Source: Desulfobacterales bacterium
GTDB lineage: Bacteria; Desulfobacterota; Desulfobacteria; Desulfobacterales; Desulfosalsimonadaceae
Direction of reading: 5' to 3'
Assembly: GCA_034520365.1 (NCBI GenBank)
Contig: JAXHNP010000006.1
Location: forward strand, 1,357,501-1,419,338
DNA: 61,838 nt
Shown here: positions 21,226 to 31,045 of the stretch, in pieces
How the letters are laid out: each line of letters opens with the position of its first letter
Position numbering within the stretch: position 1 is the stretch's first letter
Translations under genes and position numbers: made by a program
Notes under the pieces: generated by a model
What the model was told of the DNA's origin: nothing
Seen by the model: only the letters and a program-made list of their open reading frames with translations
The model's database searches: none

Positions 21226-22473
21226 CTAAAACAGCGCATCAATGAACATCTGCGGATCGAACGGCTGGAGGTCGGAAATTTTTTCGCCAATGCCGATATA
21301 GCGTATCGGTATGTTAAGGACATGGCTGATGCCGATGACAATGCCGCCTTTGGCTGTGCCATCCAGTTTGGTCAGCGCAATACCCGTAATCCCCATGTCC
21401 TGATGAAACATTTTTGCCTGGGAGATGGCATTCTGGCCGGTGGTGGCGTCAACGACCAGCAGGATTTCATGGGGGGCATCCGGGATCTGCCGGGAAACCG
21501 TGCGCTTTATTTTTTTGAGCTGCTCCATCAGATTGACCTTGGTGTGCAGCCGGCCGGCGGTGTCTATGATCACGATGTCTGAATTTCGCGCCTGTCCAGC
21601 CTGCACCGCGTCATAGGCCACGGCCGCCGGGTCGGCTTTGTCCCGGTGCTTGACGATATCGGCCCCGGCCCGCTCGCCCCAGATTTCAAGCTGTTCCACC
21701 GCCGCGGCCCGGAATGTGTCCGCAGCCCCCAGAACCACACTTTTGCCCTCGGATCGATACTTGGCGGCAAGTTTGCCGATGGTCGTGGTTTTGCCTACCC
21801 CGTTGACGCCCACAACCATGATAACATACGGCTTGGTAAGGCATGGCGGCGGCTCACCGTAATCGATGAACGACTGCATTTCTGTTTTCAAAAGATTTTT
21901 GAATGCTGTCATATCATTTACGGATGTTTTCGCCCGGGAAATCCGGTCGATCAGCTCCATGCTTGTGTCAACACCGACATCTGCGGTAATCAGGGCCTCC
22001 TCGATCTGCTCAAGCGCCTCCTCGTCAATGCCGCCGCCTGAAAAAGCAGATTCGATTTGCCTGGAAAATGACTGCCGGGTTTTGGATAACCCGTTTTTAA
22101 GGCGTCCGAAAAAACCGACCGCTTCCGCTTCCTCTTTCTCTTCCGCTTCGATCTCAGGTGCCGGCGGTTCGGCTTCCGGCATTTCCGGCTCAGTTTCTGC
22201 TTCGGCCGCCGTAATTTCAGCTGTTTTTCCAGTATCCCAGGGAGCCGGCCTTTCCGCTGCCGGCTCCTCTATCGCCGACGTCTCCGTTTCACCCGGCTTG
22301 ATGCCCGCGATTTTTTTCAGCTTTCGCCGCCGCCGGATCCGCCGGATCATAAGTATCAGGAAAATAATCAGAAGAAATCCAAGGGTCTCCGGCAGAAACC
22401 CGGAGATGCGGGTTATTGTCCAGTCCAGGCCGAACTCGAGAAGGGCTATCAGATCAAGCGCAAATTCAATCAT
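21226..22473 (-). CDS. ftsY: Signal recognition particle receptor FtsY
   Basis: This 415-residue SRP GTPase acts at the inner membrane in cotranslational targeting. It has a hydrophobic N-terminal segment (about 26-42) followed by an Arg/Lys cluster, an acidic Glu/Ala/Pro-rich linker (about 60-120), and the NG domain. GTPase motifs visible are GVNGVGKTT, DTFRAAA, DTAGRL and TKLDGTAKGG. The true membrane helix distinguishes it from the E. coli form. Its ATG overlaps the stop of smc (ATGA), so both are likely one transcript. Confidence 0.96.
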   Translation of the reverse strand: MIEFALDLIALLEFGLDWTITRISGFLPETLGFLLIIFLILMIRRIRRRRKLKKIAGIKPGETETSAIEEPAAERPAPWDTGKTAEITAAEAETEPEMPEAEPPAPEIEAEEKEEAEAVGFFGRLKNGLSKTRQSFSRQIESAFSGGGIDEEALEQIEEALITADVGVDTSMELIDRISRAKTSVNDMTAFKNLLKTEMQSFIDYGEPPPCLTKPYVIMVVGVNGVGKTTTIGKLAAKYRSEGKSVVLGAADTFRAAAVEQLEIWGERAGADIVKHRDKADPAAVAYDAVQAGQARNSDIVIIDTAGRLHTKVNLMEQLKKIKRTVSRQIPDAPHEILLVVDATTGQNAISQAKMFHQDMGITGIALTKLDGTAKGGIVIGISHVLNIPIRYIGIGEKISDLQPFDPQMFIDALF

Positions 22474-25400
22474 TGGAGCTTCCTTACAGGTTGCGAACTT
22501 TCGTTGTCAGTCGTTGTTTCATCCAGGATCCGTTCGACATCCACAGATACGATTTTTGAAACCCCGCTCTCGCCCATGGTAATGCCATAGAGCACATCAG
22601 CGAATTCCATGGAGTTTTTATTGTGGGTGACCATAATAATCTGGGATTTTTCACCGATGATCCGCAGCAGCTCGTTGAACCGGTGAATATTGACTTCATC
22701 GAGCGGTGCATCGATTTCATCCAGAAGACAGTAGGAGGCGGGGTTTATTAAAAAGATGGAAAAAATAAACGCAATGGCGGAAAGCGCTTTTTCCCCGCCG
22801 GAGAGAAGGCTCAGGCGGCTTAGCTTTTTGCCGGGCGGATGGATCATCAGTTCCACCCCGGTCTCCAGCGGATCATTCGGCTGGGTGAGCTCGAGCCATG
22901 CTTTGCCGCCTTCAAAGAGCTTTGGGAAGAGCTCGCGGAATTTTTCATTAATGGCTTCAAACGTATCCACAAAGAGTTTCTGCGTGATTTTGTTGATCCG
23001 CTGGATGACATTATGCAGGTCATTTAATGCGCTCACCAGGTCGTCGCGGTGTTCCACAAAAAAATCATACCTTGCCTTCTGCTCTTCATAGGCGGTAATG
23101 GCGGCTAAGTTCACCTCACCCAGGGATTCGATCTCTCTTTTTATTTCCGTGCGGTTTGCTTCTTCGCGCTCAATGGAAAAATCAGCGCTTTCCACCACCG
23201 GCCGGTATTCGTTTACATACCGGGTAAAGGAGTCGGCATATTGTTCCAGGAACCGGTTGGTCACATTATCCTGATTGATTTTGTACCGGGAGAGGTCGAG
23301 TTCCAGCTGATGCCGCTTTTCCTGGGCTTTGCTGAGGTGTTGTTTGGTTTTGGCGATGGTGCTCTCAATCGATTTGATCTGCTGACTCAGCGATTGATAG
23401 TCTTCTTCGGCTGCTTTAAGCGCGCTATTCATCTCCGCCATCGCGGTCTGCTCTTCAGCGATCCGTGTATTAAGGCTTTGGATGGATTCTTCCGCCTTAT
23501 GCTGCCGCTCGGTTTTAATTTCAATGTCTGAGCGGATGTTTTCGATCTGATTGCCGCTGTCCTCGCTGAACTTGCGGAGCCGGCGAAGGGTTGAGCGGGA
23601 GGAATCGAGCTCTGCCTGGAGCTTTGTCATATCCATTTTTAAATTGACCTCGTGCTGGTCATGGGATTTGACGGTTTCAGAGAGCGTTTCGATGGTCTGC
23701 TTGGTTTCATTCACCGCGGCATCGGCTTCCGCGATATCCTGTTTAATGGCTTCCAGGGCGGTATCATGCTCTGCAATCTCGGTTTCGATGTCCTCCTTTT
23801 CCCCTTCCAGGCGCTCCTTTTCCAGGCAGATGATCTCATGTTGCCGCCGGGCATGTTTCAGCCGCTCGGCGGTTTTGTATAAATCCTTTTCTATCTGGGC
23901 CCGCTCCGTTTCGATGGTTTGCTTCTGCTCATTGATTTCGTAGAGCGTGGTCTCAAGCTGGCGGATATCCGCCTCAAGCGCGGACTGCTTGCTTTCTTCA
24001 GTGGTGATGCGTTCGCTCAAATCGGAAATGTTTTGATTCAATTCCCGGATTTCGTGCTTTTTCTCATAAATACCGGTCAGCTTGCCGGCGCTGCCGCCAA
24101 CCATGACGCCGGTTGATGAGATGAAATCCCCGGATTTCGTTACCACGGGCGTGTCCGGCGTGGTTTTTTTGATCCGGAGCGCACTGTCAAAATCCTCCGC
24201 CACCCGTGTCCAGCCCACCAGGTGCCGGATGGTTGCCTCAAATCCGTTTTCGATACGTAAATGATTGATCAGAAAGTCGGTTCCGTTTTGATCCGGCGCG
24301 GGCAGGGGGGATTCATCTTCTAATGAATGCAGGGGCATGAATCCGCATCGGCCGGCATCTTTTTCCCTAAGGTAGTTAATCGCATCCGCGCCGGTCTGCC
24401 GGTCTGAAACCAGAATAAACTGGAGGGCCTCGCCAAGGCAGGCTTCAAGGGCCAATTCATAGCTGCCGGCCGGAGTGACGGCGTCTGCGATGGTTCCCAG
24501 AATCGCCTGGTCCGGCGATTTATTGCCGCCGGTCACCGCTTCCGGGTGCTTCATGATGTGCTTGACCCCGTCTTTATACCATTCGTAGTTTTCCTCCATT
24601 CTTTTAAGCGCGGAGTAGCGGGACCGCAGTTTGCTGCGCTCATTGATCAGGGTATTGACGGTTTTTACCTGTTTGCCGAGCGCCTCGTTTTTCTCTGAGA
24701 GCACCGACCGGGTGTCGTCAATCTGCGTCTTCAGGTCATCGAGTTCATGGCCCAGGCTTTCATGCCGTTCATTGGCATCGGCTTCCGCCTCGGAGAGCTC
24801 CTCAACCGTCTGCAATGCTTCGGCCTCATCGGTGATCAGCCGCTTGAGCCGTTTTTTCAGATTGTCCTTGTTGGCCTGGGCATTCTGGTAGATATTCTGA
24901 TACTTGGCTTTATAGGCGGATAACTCCATTACCCGGCTTTGCTGGGTCTCCAGTTTTTCATTGGCGCTTTTTAATTGCTCGCGGATTTTCTTTGATTTGG
25001 CGCTTTCCTGTTCAATCGTGGTTTTAATTTCCTGGATATCCGCGGCAAGCCGTTTTTCATTTTCTGCTTCTTCGGCAATTTCCGCATCCAGCTGTTCATT
25101 TTTTTCAATCAGGTTTTGGTGGGAAGTCCGTAATTCATTGATTTCATCTGCCAGTCGGTCTTTTTCCTGCTGCCGATAGGCGAGTTCCGATTCCAGCTTA
25201 TCAAGCTGCCGCTGTTTTTCGCTGGTTTTGGTTCGTTTGTCAGAAATGGCGGCCTCTTTTTCCGAGGTTTCCGATTGAAGCTGCTGAAGCCGGGAGTTTA
25301 AATCCGCCAGCGCATCCGACTGGTCGGCATCTTTTTGGGAAAGCGCCGCTAATTCAGCCTCGGCTTTTTCGATCTGCCTGGCATAGGTGAGGTAATAGTG

Positions 25401-26102
25401 CACGGCGACCCGGGTATCCGTTTCTTTGAGCCGGGCCTTGAGGTCTTTGTAATGTTTGGCGGTCTCGGCCTGCTTGAAGAGGCCGGAGAGCTGCTGTTCA
25501 ATTTCCTCGATGATATCGTTTAAGCGGTCTAAATTCTGGCGGGTGGTCTGTACCTTTTGGAGTGCCTCCTTTTTTCGGGTTTTATACCGCATCACGCCCG
25601 CAGCTTCCTCGACAAAACTGCGCCGCTCTTCCGGCGAGGCTTCGGTAATGGCGCCGATATTGCCTTGCTGCACAATCGCGCAGGATCTGGAGCCCATGCC
25701 GGAACCAAGAAAAATATTGTGAATATCCTTTAACCGGCATGGCTGCTTATTCAGCAGATATACGCTTTCCCCGGAACGGTAGAGCCGGCGGGTGATCATG
25801 ATTTCGGCGTACTGGTCCACCCCGTCCGGCAGATGGCCGCCGTCATTTGCGAGAATCAGGGAAACTTCGGCCAGGTTTAGAGCCGCCCGCTTGTCAGTGC
25901 CGGCAAAAATGACATCTCCACTAGACTTGCCCCGCAGCTGCTTGATGCTCTGCTCGCCCATCACCCACTTGATGGCATCAAAAATATTGCTTTTCCCGCA
26001 GCCGTTGGGGCCCACTACCGCGGAAATCCCCGGCGGAAAATCAATGGCGCATTTATCCGGAAACGATTTAAACCCTGAAATTTCAAGTCGTTTTAATCGC
26101 AT
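22470..26102 (-). CDS. smc: Chromosome segregation protein SMC
   Basis: This 1210-residue ATPase forms the condensin core. The N-terminal head carries Walker A GPNGCGKSN (31-39) and a Q loop. Two long coiled-coil arms flank a hinge at about 505-670 (glycine-rich around TGVMVGGSAGKLTG). The C-terminal head has the ABC signature LSGGEKALSA and Walker B YCLLDEIDAPLDE. Length is normal. scpA and scpB are not in the window. It overlaps ftsY by a few bases. Antisense ORFs in this region are reflections of coiled-coil codon bias. Confidence 0.97.
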   Translation of the reverse strand: MRLKRLEISGFKSFPDKCAIDFPPGISAVVGPNGCGKSNIFDAIKWVMGEQSIKQLRGKSSGDVIFAGTDKRAALNLAEVSLILANDGGHLPDGVDQYAEIMITRRLYRSGESVYLLNKQPCRLKDIHNIFLGSGMGSRSCAIVQQGNIGAITEASPEERRSFVEEAAGVMRYKTRKKEALQKVQTTRQNLDRLNDIIEEIEQQLSGLFKQAETAKHYKDLKARLKETDTRVAVHYYLTYARQIEKAEAELAALSQKDADQSDALADLNSRLQQLQSETSEKEAAISDKRTKTSEKQRQLDKLESELAYRQQEKDRLADEINELRTSHQNLIEKNEQLDAEIAEEAENEKRLAADIQEIKTTIEQESAKSKKIREQLKSANEKLETQQSRVMELSAYKAKYQNIYQNAQANKDNLKKRLKRLITDEAEALQTVEELSEAEADANERHESLGHELDDLKTQIDDTRSVLSEKNEALGKQVKTVNTLINERSKLRSRYSALKRMEENYEWYKDGVKHIMKHPEAVTGGNKSPDQAILGTIADAVTPAGSYELALEACLGEALQFILVSDRQTGADAINYLREKDAGRCGFMPLHSLEDESPLPAPDQNGTDFLINHLRIENGFEATIRHLVGWTRVAEDFDSALRIKKTTPDTPVVTKSGDFISSTGVMVGGSAGKLTGIYEKKHEIRELNQNISDLSERITTEESKQSALEADIRQLETTLYEINEQKQTIETERAQIEKDLYKTAERLKHARRQHEIICLEKERLEGEKEDIETEIAEHDTALEAIKQDIAEADAAVNETKQTIETLSETVKSHDQHEVNLKMDMTKLQAELDSSRSTLRRLRKFSEDSGNQIENIRSDIEIKTERQHKAEESIQSLNTRIAEEQTAMAEMNSALKAAEEDYQSLSQQIKSIESTIAKTKQHLSKAQEKRHQLELDLSRYKINQDNVTNRFLEQYADSFTRYVNEYRPVVESADFSIEREEANRTEIKREIESLGEVNLAAITAYEEQKARYDFFVEHRDDLVSALNDLHNVIQRINKITQKLFVDTFEAINEKFRELFPKLFEGGKAWLELTQPNDPLETGVELMIHPPGKKLSRLSLLSGGEKALSAIAFIFSIFLINPASYCLLDEIDAPLDEVNIHRFNELLRIIGEKSQIIMVTHNKNSMEFADVLYGITMGESGVSKIVSVDVERILDETTTDNESSQPVRKLQ

Positions 26103-26305
26103 TTAGAAAACTCAGACAGATCCTGCCGGCTTATGAGCCACAGGCCGGATCATTTGGCAAAAAATTAAATTGTTTCTGGGAGAAAGTGTCCAAAACCGGC
26201 GAATTCTATGTGGATGTTTGTTTAAAGAATTGGTATATGCAAATTTTATATTCTTAACCTGATTCTGCCAAACTCTGCAATAAAAAATTATGCCTGAAGG
26301 ATGTG

Positions 26306-27289
26306 ATGAACCTGTTGAATTTGATAAAAAAGTACTGGTTTCTGGCGGGACTTGTCCTGGTTTTTGCCATTACCCTGGCGGACGTGACCAATCTGACGGT
26401 TGAGGCCGGGCGATGGTGTAAACAGCATTACGGACCGAATCTGGTCATATTTTTGGTATTCCTCTTTTCCGGGATGATTTTGGATCCGCGCCGGATTCGG
26501 GCGGGGCTGGCGGATTTAAAAGGCACGGTCCACGCATTGATCTTGATTTTTATCATTTCCCCGGTGCTTGCGGCGTGTCTCCAGTTTTTGCCCATTAATG
26601 CCGGGATTAAAATCGGGCTGTTCCTGGTGGCCGTCATGCCGACCACCCTGAGCTCCGGGGTGGTGATGACCGGCGCGGCCGGCGGGCGAATGGCCCATTC
26701 ACTGGTGATCACCGTGATCGCCAATATGCTGGCCGTTGCCACCATACCGATTTCCTTGTCCCTGCTTTTGGAATTGACCGGCAATGAGACCGCCATTGTG
26801 ATTGACAAGGCTTCGGTTATGATAAAAATCGGATTGTTCGTGGTGCTGCCTTTACTGATCGGTCTTTTTGCCAGATCCATTCTGTATCGCTGGATACAGG
26901 GCCACACCAGCCGGTTTCAGATAATCAATCAACTGCTTATCCTGGGGATCGTCTGGATGGGCATCGCCCAGTCCAAACCGGTGGTACTTTCCTCCCAGGG
27001 CCAATTGTTAATTATCGTCCTGCTGGTGTTTGCCTTTCATCTGACCCTTCTGGGTGCGGCCTGGCTGAGCATCCGGTTTTTTCAGATTCCCCCCGGCCGG
27101 CGGGAAGGCATCCTCTTTATGGGGATACAGAAAACCCTTCCCCTTTCGGTTATCCTTCAGGTCTCCCTGTTTCCGGAATACGGTGAAGCCCTGCTGGTGT
27201 GCGTGGGCCATCATTTCATCAGCCTCATGATTGACGGGTTTCTGGTGGGGCGCCTGCGGCCTGCGGCAAAGCCGTCCTCGTCTAAGTAA
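26306..27289 (+). CDS. Bile acid:sodium symporter-like (SBF-like) transporter
   Basis: This 327-residue integral membrane protein has about ten hydrophobic segments. Family-like features are the cytoplasmic LFSGMILDPRRIRAGL segment and the conserved crossover VAVMPTTLSSGVVMT near 110-125. The nearest group is the SBF-like family (YfeH-type) of organic-anion or amino-acid/sulfonate transporters. The substrate is unknown. The ATG at 26306 has GAAGG five bases upstream; a GTG one codon earlier is possible. Confidence 0.8.
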   Translation: MNLLNLIKKYWFLAGLVLVFAITLADVTNLTVEAGRWCKQHYGPNLVIFLVFLFSGMILDPRRIRAGLADLKGTVHALILIFIISPVLAACLQFLPINAGIKIGLFLVAVMPTTLSSGVVMTGAAGGRMAHSLVITVIANMLAVATIPISLSLLLELTGNETAIVIDKASVMIKIGLFVVLPLLIGLFARSILYRWIQGHTSRFQIINQLLILGIVWMGIAQSKPVVLSSQGQLLIIVLLVFAFHLTLLGAAWLSIRFFQIPPGRREGILFMGIQKTLPLSVILQVSLFPEYGEALLVCVGHHFISLMIDGFLVGRLRPAAKPSSSK

Positions 27290-27296
27290 CTTTACG

Positions 27297-27566
27297 GGTA
27301 TTAGGTTTTGGGTGTTAGGTATTAGGTTGATAAAATCAAGAATTTATGGTCGGCACGGTGGCCGACCCTATCGATGAATCGGGTTTTTCCCCATTCGTAG
27401 GGCGGGCCACCGTGCCCGCCTGAAAAATAGATAGAACAAATTTACCGTGCCTCAGTGCCTTTAAAGCTATTTATAGGCTCGGTCCTGGGCGGCGGCCCCG
27501 GGGGGGTGCTTCTAAGTAACTTAATCGTACTCAAGTCCCGCGTGAGCGGGACGGTACTCGTACTCC
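27297..27566. repeat. Cluster of dispersed intergenic repeats (copy 2)
   Basis: The 297-base gap between two convergent genes is filled with repeats. TTAGG-type units (27297-27329) match those between glyQ and glyS. A long imperfect inverted repeat pairs GGCACGGTGGCC near 27352 with GGCCACCGTGCC near 27405. A CCTCAGTGCC motif (about 27449-27459) and a hairpin GTCCCGCGTGAGCGGGAC (27535-27552) with flanking GGTACTCGTACTC match the 1.1 kb cluster, the last in opposite orientation. Confidence 0.75.
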
Positions 27567-27586
27567 TCCGAAAAAATTTAAACGAA

Positions 27587-29146
27587 TTAATTAATCAGGT
27601 ACCCGGACGCCAACTGCCGATACTGATGAACCTGGTTGGCTGTCCAGGCCTCGTCTTTTTTCAGTTCATGGGCCATAAGTTCGGCGACTTTGGGCGCCAT
27701 CTCCATGCTGGCCCGGGCATCCAGCAGCAGCGCGCGGGTCCGGCGGGAGAGGAAATCCTCAACCGTGCGGGCCATCTCCCGGCGCACCGCATAGATGACT
27801 TCCGCCGCCACCGTGGTGAAATTCCCGTGAAGTTTTTCCTTATAGTCGCCATTTTCATTCATCAGATCGATAATGGACTGCGCATCGGATCCGTAGATGG
27901 CAAGTTCGCCGAATTTTTCGCTGTTTCTATGAAATCCGTGAATATGAAGATCTGCGGACACAGACGATGAATCCGGCAGTTGAGCCACGGTGGCGGCCTG
28001 ATCAATGGTATCCTCCGCCATCTTCCGGCAGGTGGTCCATTTCCCGCCGGTAATCGTCACTAGGCCGGATCGGGAGATATGAATGGTGTGATCCCGGGAG
28101 ATGGCCGCGGTGTTGCCGCCTGAGCCTTCGCTGACCAGGGGCCGTAGGCCAGCGAATATGCTTAAAACATCACTCGGCGAGGGGTCTTTGGTGAGATAAT
28201 GGGCGGCATGGGTCAGCAGAAATTCGATTTCTTCTTCCATAGCCCGCGGCTCCAGGGAGATGTCCTTTATCAGCGTGTCTGTGGTGCCCACAACGACCTT
28301 GTCATGCCAGGGCGTGGCAAAAAGCACCCGGCCGTCCGCGGTATGCGGCACCATAATGGCGCTGTCTCCCGGCAGAAATGACTTGTCCAGCACGATGTGA
28401 ATGCCCTGGCTGGGCATAATCATACCTTCCGTATCGGGCTCATCCATTTTTAAAATGCTGTCCGTGAATACGCCGGTGGCGTTAATCACCCCTTTGGCCG
28501 GGATGTCGTATTCCGTTCCGGTCTCCATGTCCTTGGCCTTAACCCCGGAGACGATGTCGTTCTGCTTTTGCAACCGGGTGACCTTCATATAATTGATCAT
28601 AGTGGCCGACTGCTCGGCCGCGGTTTGGGCCATATTCACCGCCAGGCGCGCATCATCGAACTGGCCGTCATAATAAATGACGCCTCCGCGAAGCCCCTTG
28701 GTTTCGATGGTCGGCAAATATTCCAGGGTTTTTTCCTTGGACAGGAACTTGGAGTGGCCGAACCCGTGTTTTCCGGCCAGCATATCGTAGACCTTGAGAC
28801 CGATGCCGTAGAACGGACCCTCCCACCAATCGTAGTTGGGCACCACAAATCGCAGGTTATGAACTAAATGCGGGGCGTTTTTTCGAAGCAGCCCCCGCTC
28901 TTTCAGGGCTTCCAGAACCAGGGTGATGTTACCCTGCTGCAGATACCGCACGCCCCCATGGATCAGCTTGGTGCTCCGGCTGGAAGTGCCTTTGGAAAAG
29001 TCGTCCTGCTCCAGCAGGATAGTCTGATAACCGCGGGATGCGGCCTCAATCGCGCAGGCCAGCCCGGTGGCCCCGCCGCCGATGATGACAAAGTCCCAGG
29101 GTTGATTGGCATGTTGAATTCTGGACAGCATTTCATCGCGGTTCAT
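27587..29146 (-). CDS. glpD: FAD-dependent glycerol-3-phosphate dehydrogenase
   Basis: This 519-residue flavoprotein oxidises glycerol-3-phosphate to dihydroxyacetone phosphate and passes electrons to the quinone pool. The FAD site is at the N-terminus (FVIIGGGATGLACAIEAASRG), followed by GTSSRSTKLIHGGVRYLQ, a conserved GlpD block. Later blocks include GRVLFATPWHDKVVVGTTDT, FAGLRPLV and TGGKWTTCRKMAED. The ATG at 29146 follows GGAGGTG; a GTG two codons upstream is also possible. The start overlaps the hydrolase gene by 14 bases. No glpK or glpF lies nearby, so its role may be lipid glycerol turnover. Confidence 0.93.
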   Translation of the reverse strand: MNRDEMLSRIQHANQPWDFVIIGGGATGLACAIEAASRGYQTILLEQDDFSKGTSSRSTKLIHGGVRYLQQGNITLVLEALKERGLLRKNAPHLVHNLRFVVPNYDWWEGPFYGIGLKVYDMLAGKHGFGHSKFLSKEKTLEYLPTIETKGLRGGVIYYDGQFDDARLAVNMAQTAAEQSATMINYMKVTRLQKQNDIVSGVKAKDMETGTEYDIPAKGVINATGVFTDSILKMDEPDTEGMIMPSQGIHIVLDKSFLPGDSAIMVPHTADGRVLFATPWHDKVVVGTTDTLIKDISLEPRAMEEEIEFLLTHAAHYLTKDPSPSDVLSIFAGLRPLVSEGSGGNTAAISRDHTIHISRSGLVTITGGKWTTCRKMAEDTIDQAATVAQLPDSSSVSADLHIHGFHRNSEKFGELAIYGSDAQSIIDLMNENGDYKEKLHGNFTTVAAEVIYAVRREMARTVEDFLSRRTRALLLDARASMEMAPKVAELMAHELKKDEAWTANQVHQYRQLASGYLIN

Positions 29147-29978
29147 GGACACCTCCGTCGAGATCGGATTGATTCGGTTCTTTTTTTTGCATGATATGTG
29201 GATTCAGAAAGTCGACAATGGTTTCGCGAAAAGCCAGGGGAAAATCATTATGCCCGCAGTCATAGGATACCATTTGTCCGTTTGGCGAAGCCTCGTAAAG
29301 ACGCCTGCCATGCTCCCACGGGATGACTTCATCCTGCCGGCCATGGATGATTAAAACAGGTGACTGATATTCGGATACGGCTTCCAGGTTATCAAACGGA
29401 TCCCGGGTGAGGCTGGCCGGCGCCAGATAGCGCTTTACAAAAAACCGGGTGTCCGTGAAGGTGCACATCAGAATCATGGCCGCGGACGGGCGGTGCCGCG
29501 ACAGGTCACAGACCGCGCCGCCGCCCAGCGAGCGGCCGAACAAAACCACCTTTGAAGCGTCCACTTCCGGGCGCCGGGTGATAAGGTCATAGGCGTTTGT
29601 AAAGGTCTCTGAAATGCTTCCCATGGACGGCCGCCCCGGGGACCGGCCGTAACCGGGATATTCCACCAGCAGGACCCCGATCCCCCGGGCGGCCATATAA
29701 AGCCCGTCTGCCAGGTTATCATCAATCAGTTCCCCGTTTCCATGGGCAACGATCATTATGGGGTAGGGCGGGACGCCGGTTTGCGGCTTTAGATACCAGG
29801 CTTCTACTTGTCCAAATTCGGTGGGCACCCAAACCACTTCACCGGATTTATTTGAGAGATCCGGCCGGGCCGGGGTCTGAATAATTTGCCGCGGAAACAT
29901 CACCGGCCGCTGGGCCAGAAATATCAGGCCGCAGTAGGCGGCGTACAGAACAAAGGCGCCGGCTGCAATTTTAAACAT
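29133..29978 (-). CDS. Membrane-anchored alpha/beta hydrolase
   Basis: This 281-residue protein has an N-terminal membrane anchor (about 3-22) and an alpha/beta hydrolase domain. The triad is visible: Ser in GRSLGGGAV, Asp in HGRQDEVIP, and His in DCGHNDF. The sequence resembles BEM46/FrsA-like serine hydrolases of unknown substrate (PVMFPRQ near the anchor, VAHGNGE oxyanion stretch). The ATG at 29978 overlaps the end of nagZ, and the gene overlaps glpD, so translation is coupled. Confidence 0.85.
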   Translation of the reverse strand: MFKIAAGAFVLYAAYCGLIFLAQRPVMFPRQIIQTPARPDLSNKSGEVVWVPTEFGQVEAWYLKPQTGVPPYPIMIVAHGNGELIDDNLADGLYMAARGIGVLLVEYPGYGRSPGRPSMGSISETFTNAYDLITRRPEVDASKVVLFGRSLGGGAVCDLSRHRPSAAMILMCTFTDTRFFVKRYLAPASLTRDPFDNLEAVSEYQSPVLIIHGRQDEVIPWEHGRRLYEASPNGQMVSYDCGHNDFPLAFRETIVDFLNPHIMQKKEPNQSDLDGGVHEPR

Positions 29979-30984
29979 TATGGGTATCAATGAATTGATT
30001 TTTTAGTTCAGCCATTCGGTTAACGGAGGCAAGTCCTTCCGCATAAAAGCCGGCATCCTCGCGCATGGACTGCAAGATTTCATCCCGCGCGGCTTCAATG
30101 TTCGGGCCGGGATGGCAGATCAGGGCGATATCCACATTTGCATTCATCACCCGCCGAATAATGGTTTTAATGTCATAATGCTTGGCAATCGCCCCCATGT
30201 CAAGATCATCTGTGATAACAAGGCCGTTATAGCCGAGCTTTTGCCGCAGCAGCTCATTTGCGATTCTTGCCGACAGACTGGCGGGCCAGTCCGGGTCAAG
30301 GCCGGTGTATCGAATGTGAGAGAGCATGATGCCGGCTGCCTGATTTTCGACCGCGGCCCTGAAAGGAATCAGGTCATAGGCTTCCATGTCCGCGAGGGGA
30401 CTGTCCAAAGTCGGGAGTTCATAGTGGGAGTCTAAAACCGTCCGGCCGATGCCGGGAAAATGTTTGGCCACAGCCATGAGCCCGTTTGTTTGAAAATGCC
30501 GGATTACTGTGCTGCCCATCTGCGCCACATATTGCGGGTCATGGCCGAATATGCGTTTGGCATTCACGGAGTCAAAGCTTTCAGGGGCGACATCTACGAC
30601 CGGGGCCATGTTCATGTTAAAGCCCGCCTCGGTAAGCTCTTTGGCGGTTGTTTCCGCAAATTCGATCGCATCTGCCGGTCCGCTCATGGCGGGGTTTCCG
30701 GGAAACTCCGTAAAGGGGGCTTTAAGCCGGGCTACCACGCCGCCTTCCTGGTCCACGGCAATAAATAAGGGCGGCTGGCCGCAGGATCTGGCATAATCCT
30801 GGATGGAAAAGCACAGGCGGCGGACTTGCGCCGGGTCTTGGATGTTTCTGGCAAAGAGAATCACCCCGCCCGCTTTAATCGTATCAATCTGAAGTTTTAA
30901 CTCATCGGTCAGCTCGGTGCCGTCAAATCCGACCATCAGCCGCTGGCCGGCAAGCTGCTCGATTGAAAGATCATTTGCCTGCAT
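29971..30984 (-). CDS. nagZ: Beta-N-acetylhexosaminidase NagZ (GH3)
   Basis: The 337-residue enzyme removes N-acetylglucosamine from muropeptides during cell-wall recycling in the cytoplasm. GH3 NagZ hallmarks are VDQEGGVVARL, the substrate loop KHFPGIGRTVLDSHYELP with its Asp-x-His dyad, and VITDDLDMGAI holding the catalytic Asp. The usual KHFPGHG is KHFPGIG here. The ATG follows GGGAGC. It lies downstream of the heme genes with a short CAGGTTTCAG-type repeat in the 61-base gap. Confidence 0.92.
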   Translation of the reverse strand: MQANDLSIEQLAGQRLMVGFDGTELTDELKLQIDTIKAGGVILFARNIQDPAQVRRLCFSIQDYARSCGQPPLFIAVDQEGGVVARLKAPFTEFPGNPAMSGPADAIEFAETTAKELTEAGFNMNMAPVVDVAPESFDSVNAKRIFGHDPQYVAQMGSTVIRHFQTNGLMAVAKHFPGIGRTVLDSHYELPTLDSPLADMEAYDLIPFRAAVENQAAGIMLSHIRYTGLDPDWPASLSARIANELLRQKLGYNGLVITDDLDMGAIAKHYDIKTIIRRVMNANVDIALICHPGPNIEAARDEILQSMREDAGFYAEGLASVNRMAELKNQFIDTHNV

Positions 30985-31004
30985 GCTCCCTAAACTCCGC
31001 TGTA

Positions 31005-31037
31005 TCAGTTTCAGGTTTCAGTGTTCAGGTTTTCGCA
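31005..31037. repeat. CCTGAAA-type degenerate repeat
   Basis: Between ahbD and nagZ the plus strand reads CAGTTTCAGGTTTCAG then TGTTCAGGTTTTCGCAGG. On the minus strand these are CCTGAAA-like 7-base units, as at 1172-1194. Confidence 0.6.
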
Positions 31038-31045
31038 GGTGCCAT

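Noticed and set aside
22756-25722. Several antisense ORFs across smc
   Set aside because: They mirror the coiled-coil codon bias of smc and have no ribosome sites or family resemblance.
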